From: an uncultured beta proteobacterium
GTDB lineage: Bacteria; Pseudomonadota; Gammaproteobacteria; Burkholderiales; Burkholderiaceae_C
DNA: 14,685 nt
Direction of reading: 5' to 3'
Assembly: GCA_903834645.1 (NCBI GenBank)
Contig: CAILKA010000429.1
Span: 1-14,685, forward strand
Positions 1-7,736 of this stretch are shown piece by piece. Within the stretch, counting starts at the first letter, position 1, and each line of letters opens with the position of its first letter. The notes beneath the pieces were generated by a model. That model did no database searches and was not told the origin of the DNA. It saw nothing but the letters and a program-made list of their open reading frames with translations. The position numbers and the translations under genes are program-made.

Positions 1-1372
1 GCAGCGGCACGGCCAGCAGCAGCGCCAGCGCCGCTGCGGCAGCCAGCGCGCCCCGGGTGCGGCCGCGACGCGCCTGCTCGGCGTCGAGCTGCAGCCCCCA
101 CAGGAACCGCACGGCGCGCAGCAACGGCAGCGCCAGCATGCTCCAGCCCAGCATCAAGGCCACCAGCCACCCCAGCCAGAAGTGCTGGGCGCCGATCCAG
201 GCCACGATGCCCACCGACAGCACCACCCGGCACACCAGCGAGGCAGGCGCGTAGCCCCACCACCAGGCCAGCTCGCCCGGCGCAGGCTGCAGCGCCTCGC
301 CGGCGGGCAGGCCCAGGCTGCGGCGCAGCAGGCGCAGCCAGTGGCGGGCGCTGCGCGTGCCCAGGTTGGGCAGCTGCAGCGCATCGGTGAGCGCGTGGTA
401 GCCGTCGAAGCGCAGCAGCGGGTTGGCGTTGATGAAGAGCGAGGTCAGCGCACCGAGCACGAAGATGGCGAGCATCAGGTCGCGCAGCACGCCGGGCTGG
501 AGCTGTGACGCCGCCAGCAAGGCCAGCGCTGCGAGCGCGAGTTCCACCGCGGCGCCGGCTGCGCTCACCGCAAAGCGGTGCCGGGGCTCGGAAAAGCCGT
601 CCGCCGCGCTGGCGTCCACGTAAGGCACGGGCGTGAACACCATCAGCGTCACGCCCCACTCCGGCACCTGCCCGCCAAAGCGGCGCACCGCCAGCGCATG
701 CGCGCCCTCGTGGAGCAGCTTGAGCACCGGAAACGCGATCCAGGTCAGCAGCATCACGTGCGGTGTGTGCAGCCAGCGCGAGGCAAACTCCGACACGAGG
801 CCGGCCTCGCGCCAGGCCGCCGCCACACCCAGCGCCATCAGCACCGCAAAGGCGACGGCACCGCCACGGCTGAACAGCAGCCGGCCCAGCGGCAGCAGCG
901 GCTCGAGCCCGCGCTGCGGGCTGCCCAGCGGGATGCGCCAGGCGAGCAGCGAGTTGCGGGCCGCAGGCGAGGGCCGCGGCGTGCCCGGCTCCAGCGGCGC
1001 CATGACGCCGAAGTCGGGCTCCCGGTCGAAGGCGAGGAAGCCTTCCCGGTACAGGTGCATCACCTGCAGCACGATCTCGTCTTGTGTCGGCGCATCGTCC
1101 TGGCGCTCCTGCAGCAGCAGCTCCCACAGCTGCTGCAGCGTGTTCCGGCCCGTGCAGCGCCCCACGAGCGCGTAGGCCGCCAGGTTCAGCCGCACCCGCC
1201 GGCGTCCGTCGGGCGAGGCCATGACCATCCAGGGCGTGCCGCGGTAGAGCACGCGCTCGGCGGCGACTCCTGCGTTCAGGCGCGGCCTGAGCTCGGCCAC
1301 GCGAAACCACTGCTCCGACAACAGCGGCGCCTCGGCTGCGGCCTGCGTGGCCGGCGCGAATTCCGAGTTCAT
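1..1372 (-). CDS. PqqD-like / M50-type zinc metalloprotease-like membrane protein (3' end missing)
   Basis: About 457 residues are visible, open to the left window edge with no stop. The N-terminal part (about residues 40-120) looks like a PqqD-type winged-helix domain. It is followed by hydrophobic segments near 160-180 and 205-235. The second holds H221-E-G-A-H225, the HExxH zinc motif of site-2-type (M50) proteases. About 100 residues later comes N-P-L-L-R-F-D323-G-Y, matching the third zinc ligand region of M50. More membrane segments follow (about 385-440). The start ATG (1372-1370) overlaps the stop of the adaptor gene as ATGA, so the two are translationally coupled. Such M50-like proteins commonly accompany HlyD adaptors in export loci. 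Whether this one cleaves a peptide or only forms the inner-membrane part of the exporter cannot be told. Family call is firm, substrate unknown. Confidence 0.85.
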   Translation of the reverse strand, partial: MNSEFAPATQAAAEAPLLSEQWFRVAELRPRLNAGVAAERVLYRGTPWMVMASPDGRRRVRLNLAAYALVGRCTGRNTLQQLWELLLQERQDDAPTQDEIVLQVMHLYREGFLAFDREPDFGVMAPLEPGTPRPSPAARNSLLAWRIPLGSPQRGLEPLLPLGRLLFSRGGAVAFAVLMALGVAAAWREAGLVSEFASRWLHTPHVMLLTWIAFPVLKLLHEGAHALAVRRFGGQVPEWGVTLMVFTPVPYVDASAADGFSEPRHRFAVSAAGAAVELALAALALLAASQLQPGVLRDLMLAIFVLGALTSLFINANPLLRFDGYHALTDALQLPNLGTRSARHWLRLLRRSLGLPAGEALQPAPGELAWWWGYAPASLVCRVVLSVGIVAWIGAQHFWLGWLVALMLGWSMLALPLLRAVRFLWGLQLDAEQARRGRTRGALAAAAALALLLAVPL

Positions 1373-2865
1373 CCCCACAGCTTCCACCAGGCACGGCGAA
1401 GGGTCCGGGCCAGATCGGCGCCCCAGCCCACGAGCAGTGCGCGCTGCCCGATCTCGACCCGGCCGCTGCCCGACAGCCCGGGCCTCAGTTCAGCCGGCGG
1501 GTCCGACACCTCGGCCTCGACCTCGAAGACGTTGCGGCCTTCCACGGTGGTGGCCATCGGCGAGACGTGGCGTACCGTCAGCGCCAGCGTCTTCCAGGGC
1601 AGCGCTGCCAGCGCGAGCGTGCCACCCTGCCCCTGCTGCACACGCGTGATATCGTGCTCGTCGACCTCGACGATCACACGGTAGCGCCCCACGGGCGCAA
1701 GCGTGAGCAGCTCCTCGCCCTCCTTGAGGGGCGCGCCCAGCCGCTGGCTGAGGTCGCCCTGCACGATCACTGCGTCGAAGGGCGCGTGCAGCCGGATGCG
1801 CTCGAGCTGCGACTGCACGAGGGCGAGCTGCGCGTGCGCCTGCTGCAGCCGCGCGAGCTGGATCATGACCTGGGCCCGGTCGGATTTGGCGTTGGCCTCG
1901 GCCAGGGCACTTTCGAACTGCACGGACTGGCTTGCCAGCCGCTCGCGCTCGAGCAGCAGGTCTTCCTCGGCCAGCTCCACCAGCAGCTGGCCCGCCTTGA
2001 CCGTGTCGCCCGGCCGCACATGGGCCTGCTTCAGGAAGCCGGCAGCCGGCGCCACCATCACGCGCTGCACCGCGCCTTCCACGCGCGCGCGCCCGCCGAC
2101 CTCATGCGCCATGGGCCACAGCAGCAGGGTGGCGAGCGCCAGCGCGCCTGCCCCCGCGCACGCGGCCTGCAGCCGCCGGTGCCGGGCGCCCGGCAGGCTC
2201 GCCCAGCGCTGCAGCAGCCGCCAGCGCAGGCTGCGCTCGCGCTCGGCCAGCAAGCCCAGGACGGGCGAGGCGAAGGCCGCCGCATGCTCCAGCCAGGCGA
2301 TCTCGCGCGAACCGATGCGGCGCGCCTGGGGGCCGTGGCGTCGCACGCAGATGACCCCGGCGGGCTCGCGCGGACGGGAGGCATCGCTGCCCTCGTCGGC
2401 CGGGCGGCTCAGCAGCACGCAGGCCACCGATCCGCCGCGCTCGTCGAGCATCCGGTCCTGGGCCGCCCGGATACGGGGCAGGGCCTCGGACAGCGGCGCG
2501 GGCGTGGCCACCGAGGCGCGCTGGTCCAGCGACTCGTGCATCACCGCCAGCATCTCGCGCACCTCGGGCAGGCTGGGGTCGCCAGGGGCGCCTCCGGAGC
2601 GCACCACGCCCTGCAGGCGTCCGCCCTGGAGGAAGGCCACCGCCACCTCGTCGTAGCGCAGCAGTTGCGCCAGCCGCTCCACCAGCCGCGCGGCCGCCTG
2701 CCGGTGCGACCGGGCATCGACGAGAGCGGCCTGCACCTCGAGCAGCCGCTTGAAGGCCGCAGCTTGTGCACGCGCGAGCTCGACCGGGTCGGCCAGGCGC
2801 GACGGCGCGTCCGCGCTGGCATCCAGGTGCGGACCCGCGAGTGGCTCGGCGAGTGCGGGGTTCAT
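1369..2865 (-). CDS. HlyD-family periplasmic adaptor with N-terminal GAF-like domain
   Basis: 498 residues. Residues about 35-210 resemble a GAF domain. A basic stretch and one membrane segment (about 232-252) come next. Then follows a HlyD/RND-adaptor layout: first lipoyl half-motif (about 263-300, with V-R-P-G-D-T-V-K-A-G-Q), a short helical hairpin (about 300-355), second lipoyl half (about 356-392, L-H-A-P-F-D-A) and a beta-barrel region (about 394-472). The GAF part would be cytoplasmic and the adaptor part periplasmic. The hairpin is short compared with TolC-docking adaptors such as HlyD, so direct contact with an outer-membrane channel is uncertain. It is the first gene of a leftward operon and overlaps the M50-like gene by 4 nt. 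The ATG has no clear Shine-Dalgarno sequence. The cargo is not in the window. Confidence 0.87.
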   Translation of the reverse strand: MNPALAEPLAGPHLDASADAPSRLADPVELARAQAAAFKRLLEVQAALVDARSHRQAAARLVERLAQLLRYDEVAVAFLQGGRLQGVVRSGGAPGDPSLPEVREMLAVMHESLDQRASVATPAPLSEALPRIRAAQDRMLDERGGSVACVLLSRPADEGSDASRPREPAGVICVRRHGPQARRIGSREIAWLEHAAAFASPVLGLLAERERSLRWRLLQRWASLPGARHRRLQAACAGAGALALATLLLWPMAHEVGGRARVEGAVQRVMVAPAAGFLKQAHVRPGDTVKAGQLLVELAEEDLLLERERLASQSVQFESALAEANAKSDRAQVMIQLARLQQAHAQLALVQSQLERIRLHAPFDAVIVQGDLSQRLGAPLKEGEELLTLAPVGRYRVIVEVDEHDITRVQQGQGGTLALAALPWKTLALTVRHVSPMATTVEGRNVFEVEAEVSDPPAELRPGLSGSGRVEIGQRALLVGWGADLARTLRRAWWKLWG

Positions 2866-3097
2866 GGGGTGGGGTCGGCTTCCCGGCTCGAAAATGAACC
2901 GGGCTCCCGAGTCTTGCCCGCCTGGCTGGGCGGCGAATCACCGATGAAGGGACCGAAGGGCGGGCAATTCGTCCGGGCGGGAGACTGGGTCGCGGGCGCG
3001 CCGCGTCCGTGCCCGACGGTGCAATCCCGGACGTCGCAAGGGGCGTCGACTCGGGCTATCCTGCGCGTCTTCACGTCACGCTTCCCGGGGATACGCC
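2866..3097. promoter_or_regulatory. Divergent intergenic region between the adaptor and Bug genes
   Basis: These 232 bases separate the leftward export operon from the rightward Bug/esterase/amidase operon, so both promoters are expected here. I could not pick convincing -35/-10 boxes in either direction. A GGGGA at 3087-3091, 6 nt before the ATG at 3098, is a plausible ribosome binding site for the Bug gene. Short open frames across this stretch have no recognisable domain and are not called as genes. Confidence 0.35.
2882..2903 (-). promoter_or_regulatory. Inverted repeat / leader hairpin upstream of the adaptor gene
   Basis: Two 8-nt arms (CCCGGCTC and GAACCGGG on the plus strand) flank a 6-nt A/T-rich centre, with one mismatch in DNA. 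In the leftward transcript that pair becomes U·G, giving a full 8-bp stem with loop AUUUUC, 16 nt before the adaptor start codon. It could be an operator or an mRNA leader structure. No family signature identifies it. Confidence 0.3.
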
Positions 3098-4084
3098 ATG
3101 ACACTGAGCCGCCGCACCCTGCTGCAGTCCGTTGCCGCCACCACGCTCCTGGGAGCCGGGCCGCAGGCCTTCGCGCAGACGCCGTTCGAGACGGTGAAGA
3201 TCATCACCGGATTTCCACCGGGTGGCACCTCCGACACGATCTGCCGCCGCGTGGCAGCCAAGATGGCCCCGGGCTACGGGCGCAGCGTCGTGGTGGAAAA
3301 CCGCACTGGCGCCGGTGGGCAGATCGCCATCCAGGGCGTGCGCACGATGGCCCCCGATGGCGCGACGATCCTGCAGACGCCGATGTCGATGCTGGGTGTC
3401 TACCCCCACATCTACCGCCGCCTGCCCTACGACCCGGTGGCCGACCTCAGCCCCGTCACGCTGGGCTGCACCTTCGATTTCGGCTTTGCCGTGGGCCCGG
3501 CGGTGCCGGAGTCGGTGCGCAACATCGCCGAGTTCCTGGCCTGGTGCAAGGCCAACCCCGCGCAGGCCAACTTCGGCTCGCCCGCGGCAGGCTCGGTACC
3601 GCACTTCATCGGCGTGCTGCTCGGGCGCAGCGCCGGCGTGGATCTCAAGCACGTGCCTTACCGCGGCACGCAGCCGGCGATCCTGGAGATGATCGGCGGG
3701 CAGATCCAGGCCGTCTCCGGGCCGATCGGCGAATTCACGCAGCACGTGGCGGCGGGCAAGTGCCGGCTGCTGGCCTCCACCGGGGCCACCCGCAGCCGCT
3801 TTGCGCCCAACACGCCCACGATGGTGGAGCAGGGCCTGCGCGACATGGCCTTCAGCGAGTGGTTCGGCTTCTACCTGCCGGGCAAGGCGCCGGCGGACGT
3901 GGTGCAGCGGGCCAACGCGGCGCTGCGCGCGGCGCTGGCCGACAAGGAGACGGTCGACGGGCTGGCCCTGATGGGGCTGGAGGCCAAGTCCTCCACGCCG
4001 GCGGAGCTGGCTGCGCTGCTCAAGGCCGACACCGAGCGCTGGGGCCCGATCGTCAAGGCCATCGGCTTCACGGCCGAGAGCTGA
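3098..4084 (+). CDS. Bug/TctC-family periplasmic solute-binding protein
   Basis: 328 residues, the usual length for Bug (tripartite tricarboxylate receptor-like) proteins. The N-terminus carries S-R-R-T-L-L-Q then a hydrophobic run ending A-F-A (residue 26), a Tat-type signal peptide by pattern. Family hallmarks include F-P-P-G-G-T-S-D near residue 40, E-N-R-T-G-A-G-G-Q-I-A near 67-77, and V-P-Y-R-G-T-Q-P-A near 186. Bug proteins bind small organic acids or amides in the periplasm. No TctA/TctB membrane genes are nearby, as is common for the many orphan Bugs of Burkholderiales. The next gene begins 1 nt after its stop and an amidase follows, so a ligand containing an ester or amide is a reasonable guess but not shown. 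Confidence 0.93.
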   Translation: MTLSRRTLLQSVAATTLLGAGPQAFAQTPFETVKIITGFPPGGTSDTICRRVAAKMAPGYGRSVVVENRTGAGGQIAIQGVRTMAPDGATILQTPMSMLGVYPHIYRRLPYDPVADLSPVTLGCTFDFGFAVGPAVPESVRNIAEFLAWCKANPAQANFGSPAAGSVPHFIGVLLGRSAGVDLKHVPYRGTQPAILEMIGGQIQAVSGPIGEFTQHVAAGKCRLLASTGATRSRFAPNTPTMVEQGLRDMAFSEWFGFYLPGKAPADVVQRANAALRAALADKETVDGLALMGLEAKSSTPAELAALLKADTERWGPIVKAIGFTAES

Positions 4085-4085
4085 C

Positions 4086-5036
4086 TTGCCCAGCGCCGCG
4101 AGGCGGTGCCTGCTGCAGGCGGGTGCCGCGCTGCTGGGAGGCGCCGCCCTGGCGCCGTCCACGGCAATGACACCTGCCGCACCTGCAGCGCCGGCGCTGC
4201 CCGGCGTGGAAACCGGCCGCCTCGTGCGCCTGGCCGATTTCGCCTCGCAGCACGTGGCCGCGCGCCACGTGGACGTGTGGCTGCCCGAAGGCTTCGCTGC
4301 CGACGGCCGCCACGCCGTGCTCTACATGCACGACGGGCAGATGCTCTACGACGCGCGCACGACCTGGAACAAGCAGGCCTGGAACGTGCAGACGGTGGCC
4401 GCGCGGCTGATGGCCGCCGGCCAGATCCGGCCCTTCATCGTGGTGGGGGTGTGGAACACCGGGCCCACGCGCTTTGCCGAGTACTTCCCGCAGCGCTTCG
4501 TGGACCACCTCGCCCCAGGGCCCGCGCGCGACGTGCTGCTGCAGCGCGCGGCGATGGGGCCGGTGCGCTCGGACGCCTACCTGCGCTTCCTGGTGGAAGA
4601 ACTCAAGCCCGCCATCGACGCCCGCTTTCGCCCCGCCACGGAGCCGGGAGACACCTTCATCGCGGGCTCGAGCATGGGCGGCCTCATCTCGCTGTACGCG
4701 CTGACCGAGCACCCGCAGGTCTTCGGCGGCGCGGCGTGCCTGTCCACGCACTGGATCGGATACTTCGAGCGCAACGCCGAGGTGCCTGCGGCGGCGCTGG
4801 CCTACCTGCGCCAGCACCTGCCGCCGCCCGGGCGCCACCGCCTCTACATGGACCGAGGCACGGCCGAGCTCGACGCGCTCTACGACCAGGCCCAGGAGCG
4901 GGTGGACGCGCTGATGCGAGAGAAGGGCTTCGGCGCGCCGACCTTCGACACCCGAGTCTTCGAGGGCGCAGGCCACCACGAGCGCGCCTGGACCGAGCGG
5001 CTGCACATCCCGCTGGCGCACCTGCTCGGGCGGTGA
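4086..5036 (+). CDS. Exported alpha/beta-hydrolase, esterase (Fes/esterase D-like) family
   Basis: 316 residues from a TTG start 1 nt after the Bug stop codon; GAGAG at 4076-4080 could serve as ribosome binding site. The N-terminus has A-R-R-C-L-L-Q and a hydrophobic Ala/Leu/Gly run, another Tat-like signal, so the enzyme is probably periplasmic. The nucleophile elbow is G194-S-S196-M-G, giving Ser196. Asp256 in M-D-R-G-T and His297 in G-A-G-H-H-E-R-A-W fit the acid and histidine positions of the PF00756-type esterases. V-L-Y-M-H-D-G-Q near residue 80 is the usual oxyanion-side strand. The natural ester is unknown. The tight coupling to the Bug gene suggests that hydrolysis and ligand capture happen in the same compartment. 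An ATG start is absent, so the TTG start is the main uncertainty. Confidence 0.87.
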   Translation: MPSAARRCLLQAGAALLGGAALAPSTAMTPAAPAAPALPGVETGRLVRLADFASQHVAARHVDVWLPEGFAADGRHAVLYMHDGQMLYDARTTWNKQAWNVQTVAARLMAAGQIRPFIVVGVWNTGPTRFAEYFPQRFVDHLAPGPARDVLLQRAAMGPVRSDAYLRFLVEELKPAIDARFRPATEPGDTFIAGSSMGGLISLYALTEHPQVFGGAACLSTHWIGYFERNAEVPAAALAYLRQHLPPPGRHRLYMDRGTAELDALYDQAQERVDALMREKGFGAPTFDTRVFEGAGHHERAWTERLHIPLAHLLGR

Positions 5037-5055
5037 AGGGCGCGCGCCAACTGCC

Positions 5056-5060
5056 AGGAC
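5056..5060 (+). promoter_or_regulatory. Ribosome binding site of the amidase gene
   Basis: AGGAC lies 6 nt before the ATG at 5067 and supports that start. The 30-nt gap after the esterase stop leaves little room for a separate promoter. Confidence 0.5.
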
Positions 5061-5066
5061 AGCCGC

Positions 5067-6491
5067 ATGACCCCCACCGACCTCGCCGACTGCAGCGCCC
5101 ACGAACTCCTGGCCCTCTACCGCAGCGGCCAGGCTTCCCCGGTGGAGGCCACGCGCGCGGTGCTCGCGCGCATCGACCGGCTCAACCCGGTGCTGCTCGC
5201 CTTCACGCACGTGGCCCACGAGGAGGCGCTGGCCGCTGCCGGCCAGAGCCAGGCGCGCTGGCAGCGCGGTGAGCCCTGCGGCGCGCTCGACGGCGTGCCG
5301 GTCTCGATCAAGGACCTGATCCTCACGCGCGGCTGGCCCACGCTGCGCGGCAGCCACACCATCGACGCGGCCCAGCCCTGGGACGTGGACGCACCCGTCA
5401 CCGCGCGGCTGCGCGAGGCCGGCGCCGTGCTGCTGGGCAAGACCGCCACGCCCGAGTTCGGCTGCAAGGGCGAGACCAACTCGCCGCGCACGGGCCTCAC
5501 GCGCAACCCCTGGAACACGGCCCGCTCGCCCGGCGGTTCCTCCGGGGGCGCGGCCGCCGCGGTGGCCGCAGGCCTCGGGCCGATCGCGATGGGCACCGAC
5601 GGCGCAGGCAGCGTGCGCATCCCGGCCGCCTTCTGCGGCAACGTGGGCCTCAAGCCCAGCTTCGGCCGCGTGCCCGCCTATCCCCTCTCGCCCTTCGGCA
5701 CCGTGGCGCACATCGGCCCGCACACGATGAGCGTGCGCGATGCGGCGCTGGCCCTGACCGTGATGAGCCAGCCCGACGCGCGCGACTGGACCGCCCTGCC
5801 CCCCGACGGGCGCGACTACGCGGTTGGCCTGGAAGACGGCGTGCGCGGGCTGCGCGTGGCGTGGTCGCCCACGCTCGGCTACGCCCAGCACGTGCACCCC
5901 GAGGTGGCAGCTGCCTGCGCGCAGGCGGTGCGGCTGCTCGAGGCACAGGGCGCCCACGTGGAGCAGGTGGACCCTGGCTTCGAGGATCCGCTGGAGATCA
6001 CCACCGGGCTGTGGTTTGCCGGCAGCTGGACCCTGTGGAACACGCTCAGCCCGGCGCAGCAGGCCGTCACGGACCCGGACTTCGCCGCCCAGGCGCGGCT
6101 GGGCGAGCGCCTGAGCGTGCTCGAGCTGCAGCGGCTGCAGCTGCGCCGCGGGGCGCTGGGCTCGCACATGCGCCAGTTCATGCAGCGCTTCGACCTCCTC
6201 GTCACGCCCAGCGTGGCCGTTCCGGCCTTCGAGGCACGGCCCGCCGGTCAGCAGGCCATGACGCCCGAGTCGATGCTCGGCTGGACGCCCTTCAGCTACC
6301 CCTTCAACCTCACGCAGCAGCCGGCCATCACCGTGCCCTGCGGGTTGACCACCGACGGCCTGCCCATCGGGCTGCAGCTCGTGGGGCCGATGTTCGACGA
6401 CGCCCGCGTGCTGCGCGCGGCGCGCGCCTTCGAGTCGGCCTGCCCGGTGCGGCGGCCGAGCGTGGCGGGCCTTCAGGCCCCCGGGGCCTGA
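5067..6491 (+). CDS. Amidase-signature family hydrolase
   Basis: 474 residues, the normal length of amidase-signature enzymes. The Ser-cisSer-Lys triad is readable: Lys82 in V-S-I-K-D, Ser158 in S-P-G-G-S-S-G-G, and nucleophile Ser182 in G-T-D-G-A-G-S-V-R. The spacings of 76 and 24 residues match those in well-studied members such as FAAH (75 and 24). No signal peptide is seen, so it should act in the cytoplasm on an amide. It is not GatA by context, since gatB and gatC are not adjacent. It follows the exported Bug and esterase genes on the same strand, so the three may take up and degrade one compound. Its stop codon lies within a GC-rich hairpin facing the convergent photolyase operon. Confidence 0.93.
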   Translation: MTPTDLADCSAHELLALYRSGQASPVEATRAVLARIDRLNPVLLAFTHVAHEEALAAAGQSQARWQRGEPCGALDGVPVSIKDLILTRGWPTLRGSHTIDAAQPWDVDAPVTARLREAGAVLLGKTATPEFGCKGETNSPRTGLTRNPWNTARSPGGSSGGAAAAVAAGLGPIAMGTDGAGSVRIPAAFCGNVGLKPSFGRVPAYPLSPFGTVAHIGPHTMSVRDAALALTVMSQPDARDWTALPPDGRDYAVGLEDGVRGLRVAWSPTLGYAQHVHPEVAAACAQAVRLLEAQGAHVEQVDPGFEDPLEITTGLWFAGSWTLWNTLSPAQQAVTDPDFAAQARLGERLSVLELQRLQLRRGALGSHMRQFMQRFDLLVTPSVAVPAFEARPAGQQAMTPESMLGWTPFSYPFNLTQQPAITVPCGLTTDGLPIGLQLVGPMFDDARVLRAARAFESACPVRRPSVAGLQAPGA

Positions 6492-6493
6492 GG
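6471..6493. terminator. GC-rich hairpin at the convergent amidase/photolyase junction
   Basis: TCAGGCCC (6473-6480) and GGGCCTGA (6484-6491) are perfect complements around a 3-nt loop, and the stem extends by a T·G and a C-G pair. The amidase TGA is part of the 3' arm. Only 12 nt separate the two convergent genes. No T-run follows on either strand, so this is not a textbook intrinsic terminator. It may pause or end transcription from both sides. Confidence 0.35.
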
Positions 6494-6503
6494 AGGCCTC
6501 TGC

Positions 6504-7730
6504 TCAGTCCGCGTAGGCCACCGCGCGCCAGAACTGCGAGAAGGAGCGGCACGGCCCGGCCGGCTCGGTGAAGGCCGGCGGGCGCGCGGCCAGGCCGAGT
6601 TCCTGTCCGAGCGCACCCAGGTTCGGGTCGCTCCAGCCATGCACCGCCGCGGCGCCGGCCAGCGCCTGGCGCCACTGGGCCGCCGTGCCCCGACACTGGG
6701 CGTGCGTGAGGGCGTCCAGCCGCGCGCCCACGAAGTCCCAGCGCAGCCGGCTCCAGGGCCAGCGCGCGTGGTGGTCGTCGAGCCACAGGCCCGCCACGAG
6801 CGTGCCGGCCGGCAAGTCGCGCGGCGGGCCGTCGAGCGACCACGGGTGCACGAGCCAGACCTCCCGGCCGGCGAAGGCCTGTGCATCGGGCGCCGGCAAG
6901 GCCGGGCCCGGCCGATGGTGGCTCAGCGCGGGTTCCTCGATGTCCGCTTCCTCGGCCGCCCACAGCGATGCGGTCGTGGCCGGTGCAGCCTCCGTCCCGT
7001 CCCGCTCACGCTGCGCCGCCCGCCGCGCCGCTCGCTCGCCCGAGGGCAGCCGAGCGCCGGCCGCGCGCGCCCCGATCGCCTCGTAGCTGGCGTCCACCGC
7101 CGTGCCGAAGCTGTGCCACGACTCCGGCGCGTAGCGCGCCACGTTGTCGGCGTTGAAGAGGTAGGGCTGGTGGCTGCCGGTGCCGGCGATCCACTGCCAG
7201 CTCAGGTGGTTGCTCGCCAGGTCGCCATCGAGCAGGTGCGCATGCATCCAGTCCGCGCCCGTGCGCCAGTGCACGTGGCGTACGTGCACGAGGTAGGAGG
7301 CCAGCCACATGCGCGCGTGGTTGTGCAGGTAGCCGCTGGCGTAGAGCGTGCGCACCGATTCGTCGACCACGGGCACGCCGCTGCGGGCCTGTCGCACGTC
7401 CGGCGGCAGCTCGCGCGCGTACGCGTGCTCGGGCATCGGCCCGCTGTGCAGCGATGCGAAGATGGCCTCGCCGCGGTGGCGCCAGGCGTGGTGCCACCAG
7501 GCCCGCCAGCCGAGTTCCTGCACGAGCTTGTGGCCCAGGTCCAGGCCGTGCTGCGCGCGCAGGTGCGAGACGACCTCGCGCAGCGTCAGCAGCCCATGCG
7601 TGAGGTAGGGCGACAGCCGCGTGACGGCGCCCTCCAGGTGGTTGCGCGTGCGCGCATAGGCGGCAGGCTGCACGGCCGCGAGCCGCTTGCGGGCAGCCTC
7701 GGGGGTGGGCTCGAAGGCAAAGGAGTTCAC
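6504..7730 (-). CDS. Photolyase-family protein with FAD domain first and antenna-like domain last (apparent circular permutation)
   Basis: 408 residues from a GTG start 6 nt after the stop of the PhrB-like gene. Residues 1-215 match the C-terminal FAD-binding half of photolyases: T-R-L-S-P-Y-L-T-H-G near 37-46, G-V-P-V-V-D near 118, and D170-L-A-S-N174-H-L-S-W178-Q-W near the flavin. By eye W155 and W178 fall where E. coli PhrB has W359 and W382, and N174 where it has N378. Residues about 215-288 are an Ala/Arg-rich linker. Residues about 289-408 resemble the N-terminal alpha/beta antenna domain instead: V-W-L-V-H-P-W-S-L-D at the start, a strand V-A-G-L-W-L, and C-R-S-F-S-Q-F-W near the end, like the F-T-P-F segment that closes that domain in E. 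coli PhrB. The usual N-terminal antenna domain is absent. FAD binding seems likely. Repair or signalling role is unknown. Confidence 0.8.
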   Translation of the reverse strand: MNSFAFEPTPEAARKRLAAVQPAAYARTRNHLEGAVTRLSPYLTHGLLTLREVVSHLRAQHGLDLGHKLVQELGWRAWWHHAWRHRGEAIFASLHSGPMPEHAYARELPPDVRQARSGVPVVDESVRTLYASGYLHNHARMWLASYLVHVRHVHWRTGADWMHAHLLDGDLASNHLSWQWIAGTGSHQPYLFNADNVARYAPESWHSFGTAVDASYEAIGARAAGARLPSGERAARRAAQRERDGTEAAPATTASLWAAEEADIEEPALSHHRPGPALPAPDAQAFAGREVWLVHPWSLDGPPRDLPAGTLVAGLWLDDHHARWPWSRLRWDFVGARLDALTHAQCRGTAAQWRQALAGAAAVHGWSDPNLGALGQELGLAARPPAFTEPAGPCRSFSQFWRAVAYAD

Positions 7731-7736
7731 CTCGCT

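Noticed and set aside
2862..3104. Small 80-codon frame in the divergent intergenic region, minus strand
   Set aside because: No ribosome binding site or domain, it spans the region expected to hold both promoters, and it overlaps the adaptor start.
1567..4170. An 867-codon open frame on the plus strand
   Set aside because: It is antisense to the adaptor gene and out of frame through the Bug gene, with no domain and low-complexity composition.
4068..6167. A 699-codon open frame on the minus strand
   Set aside because: It is antisense to the esterase and amidase genes, both of which have clear catalytic motifs. Composition is typical of GC-driven shadow frames.
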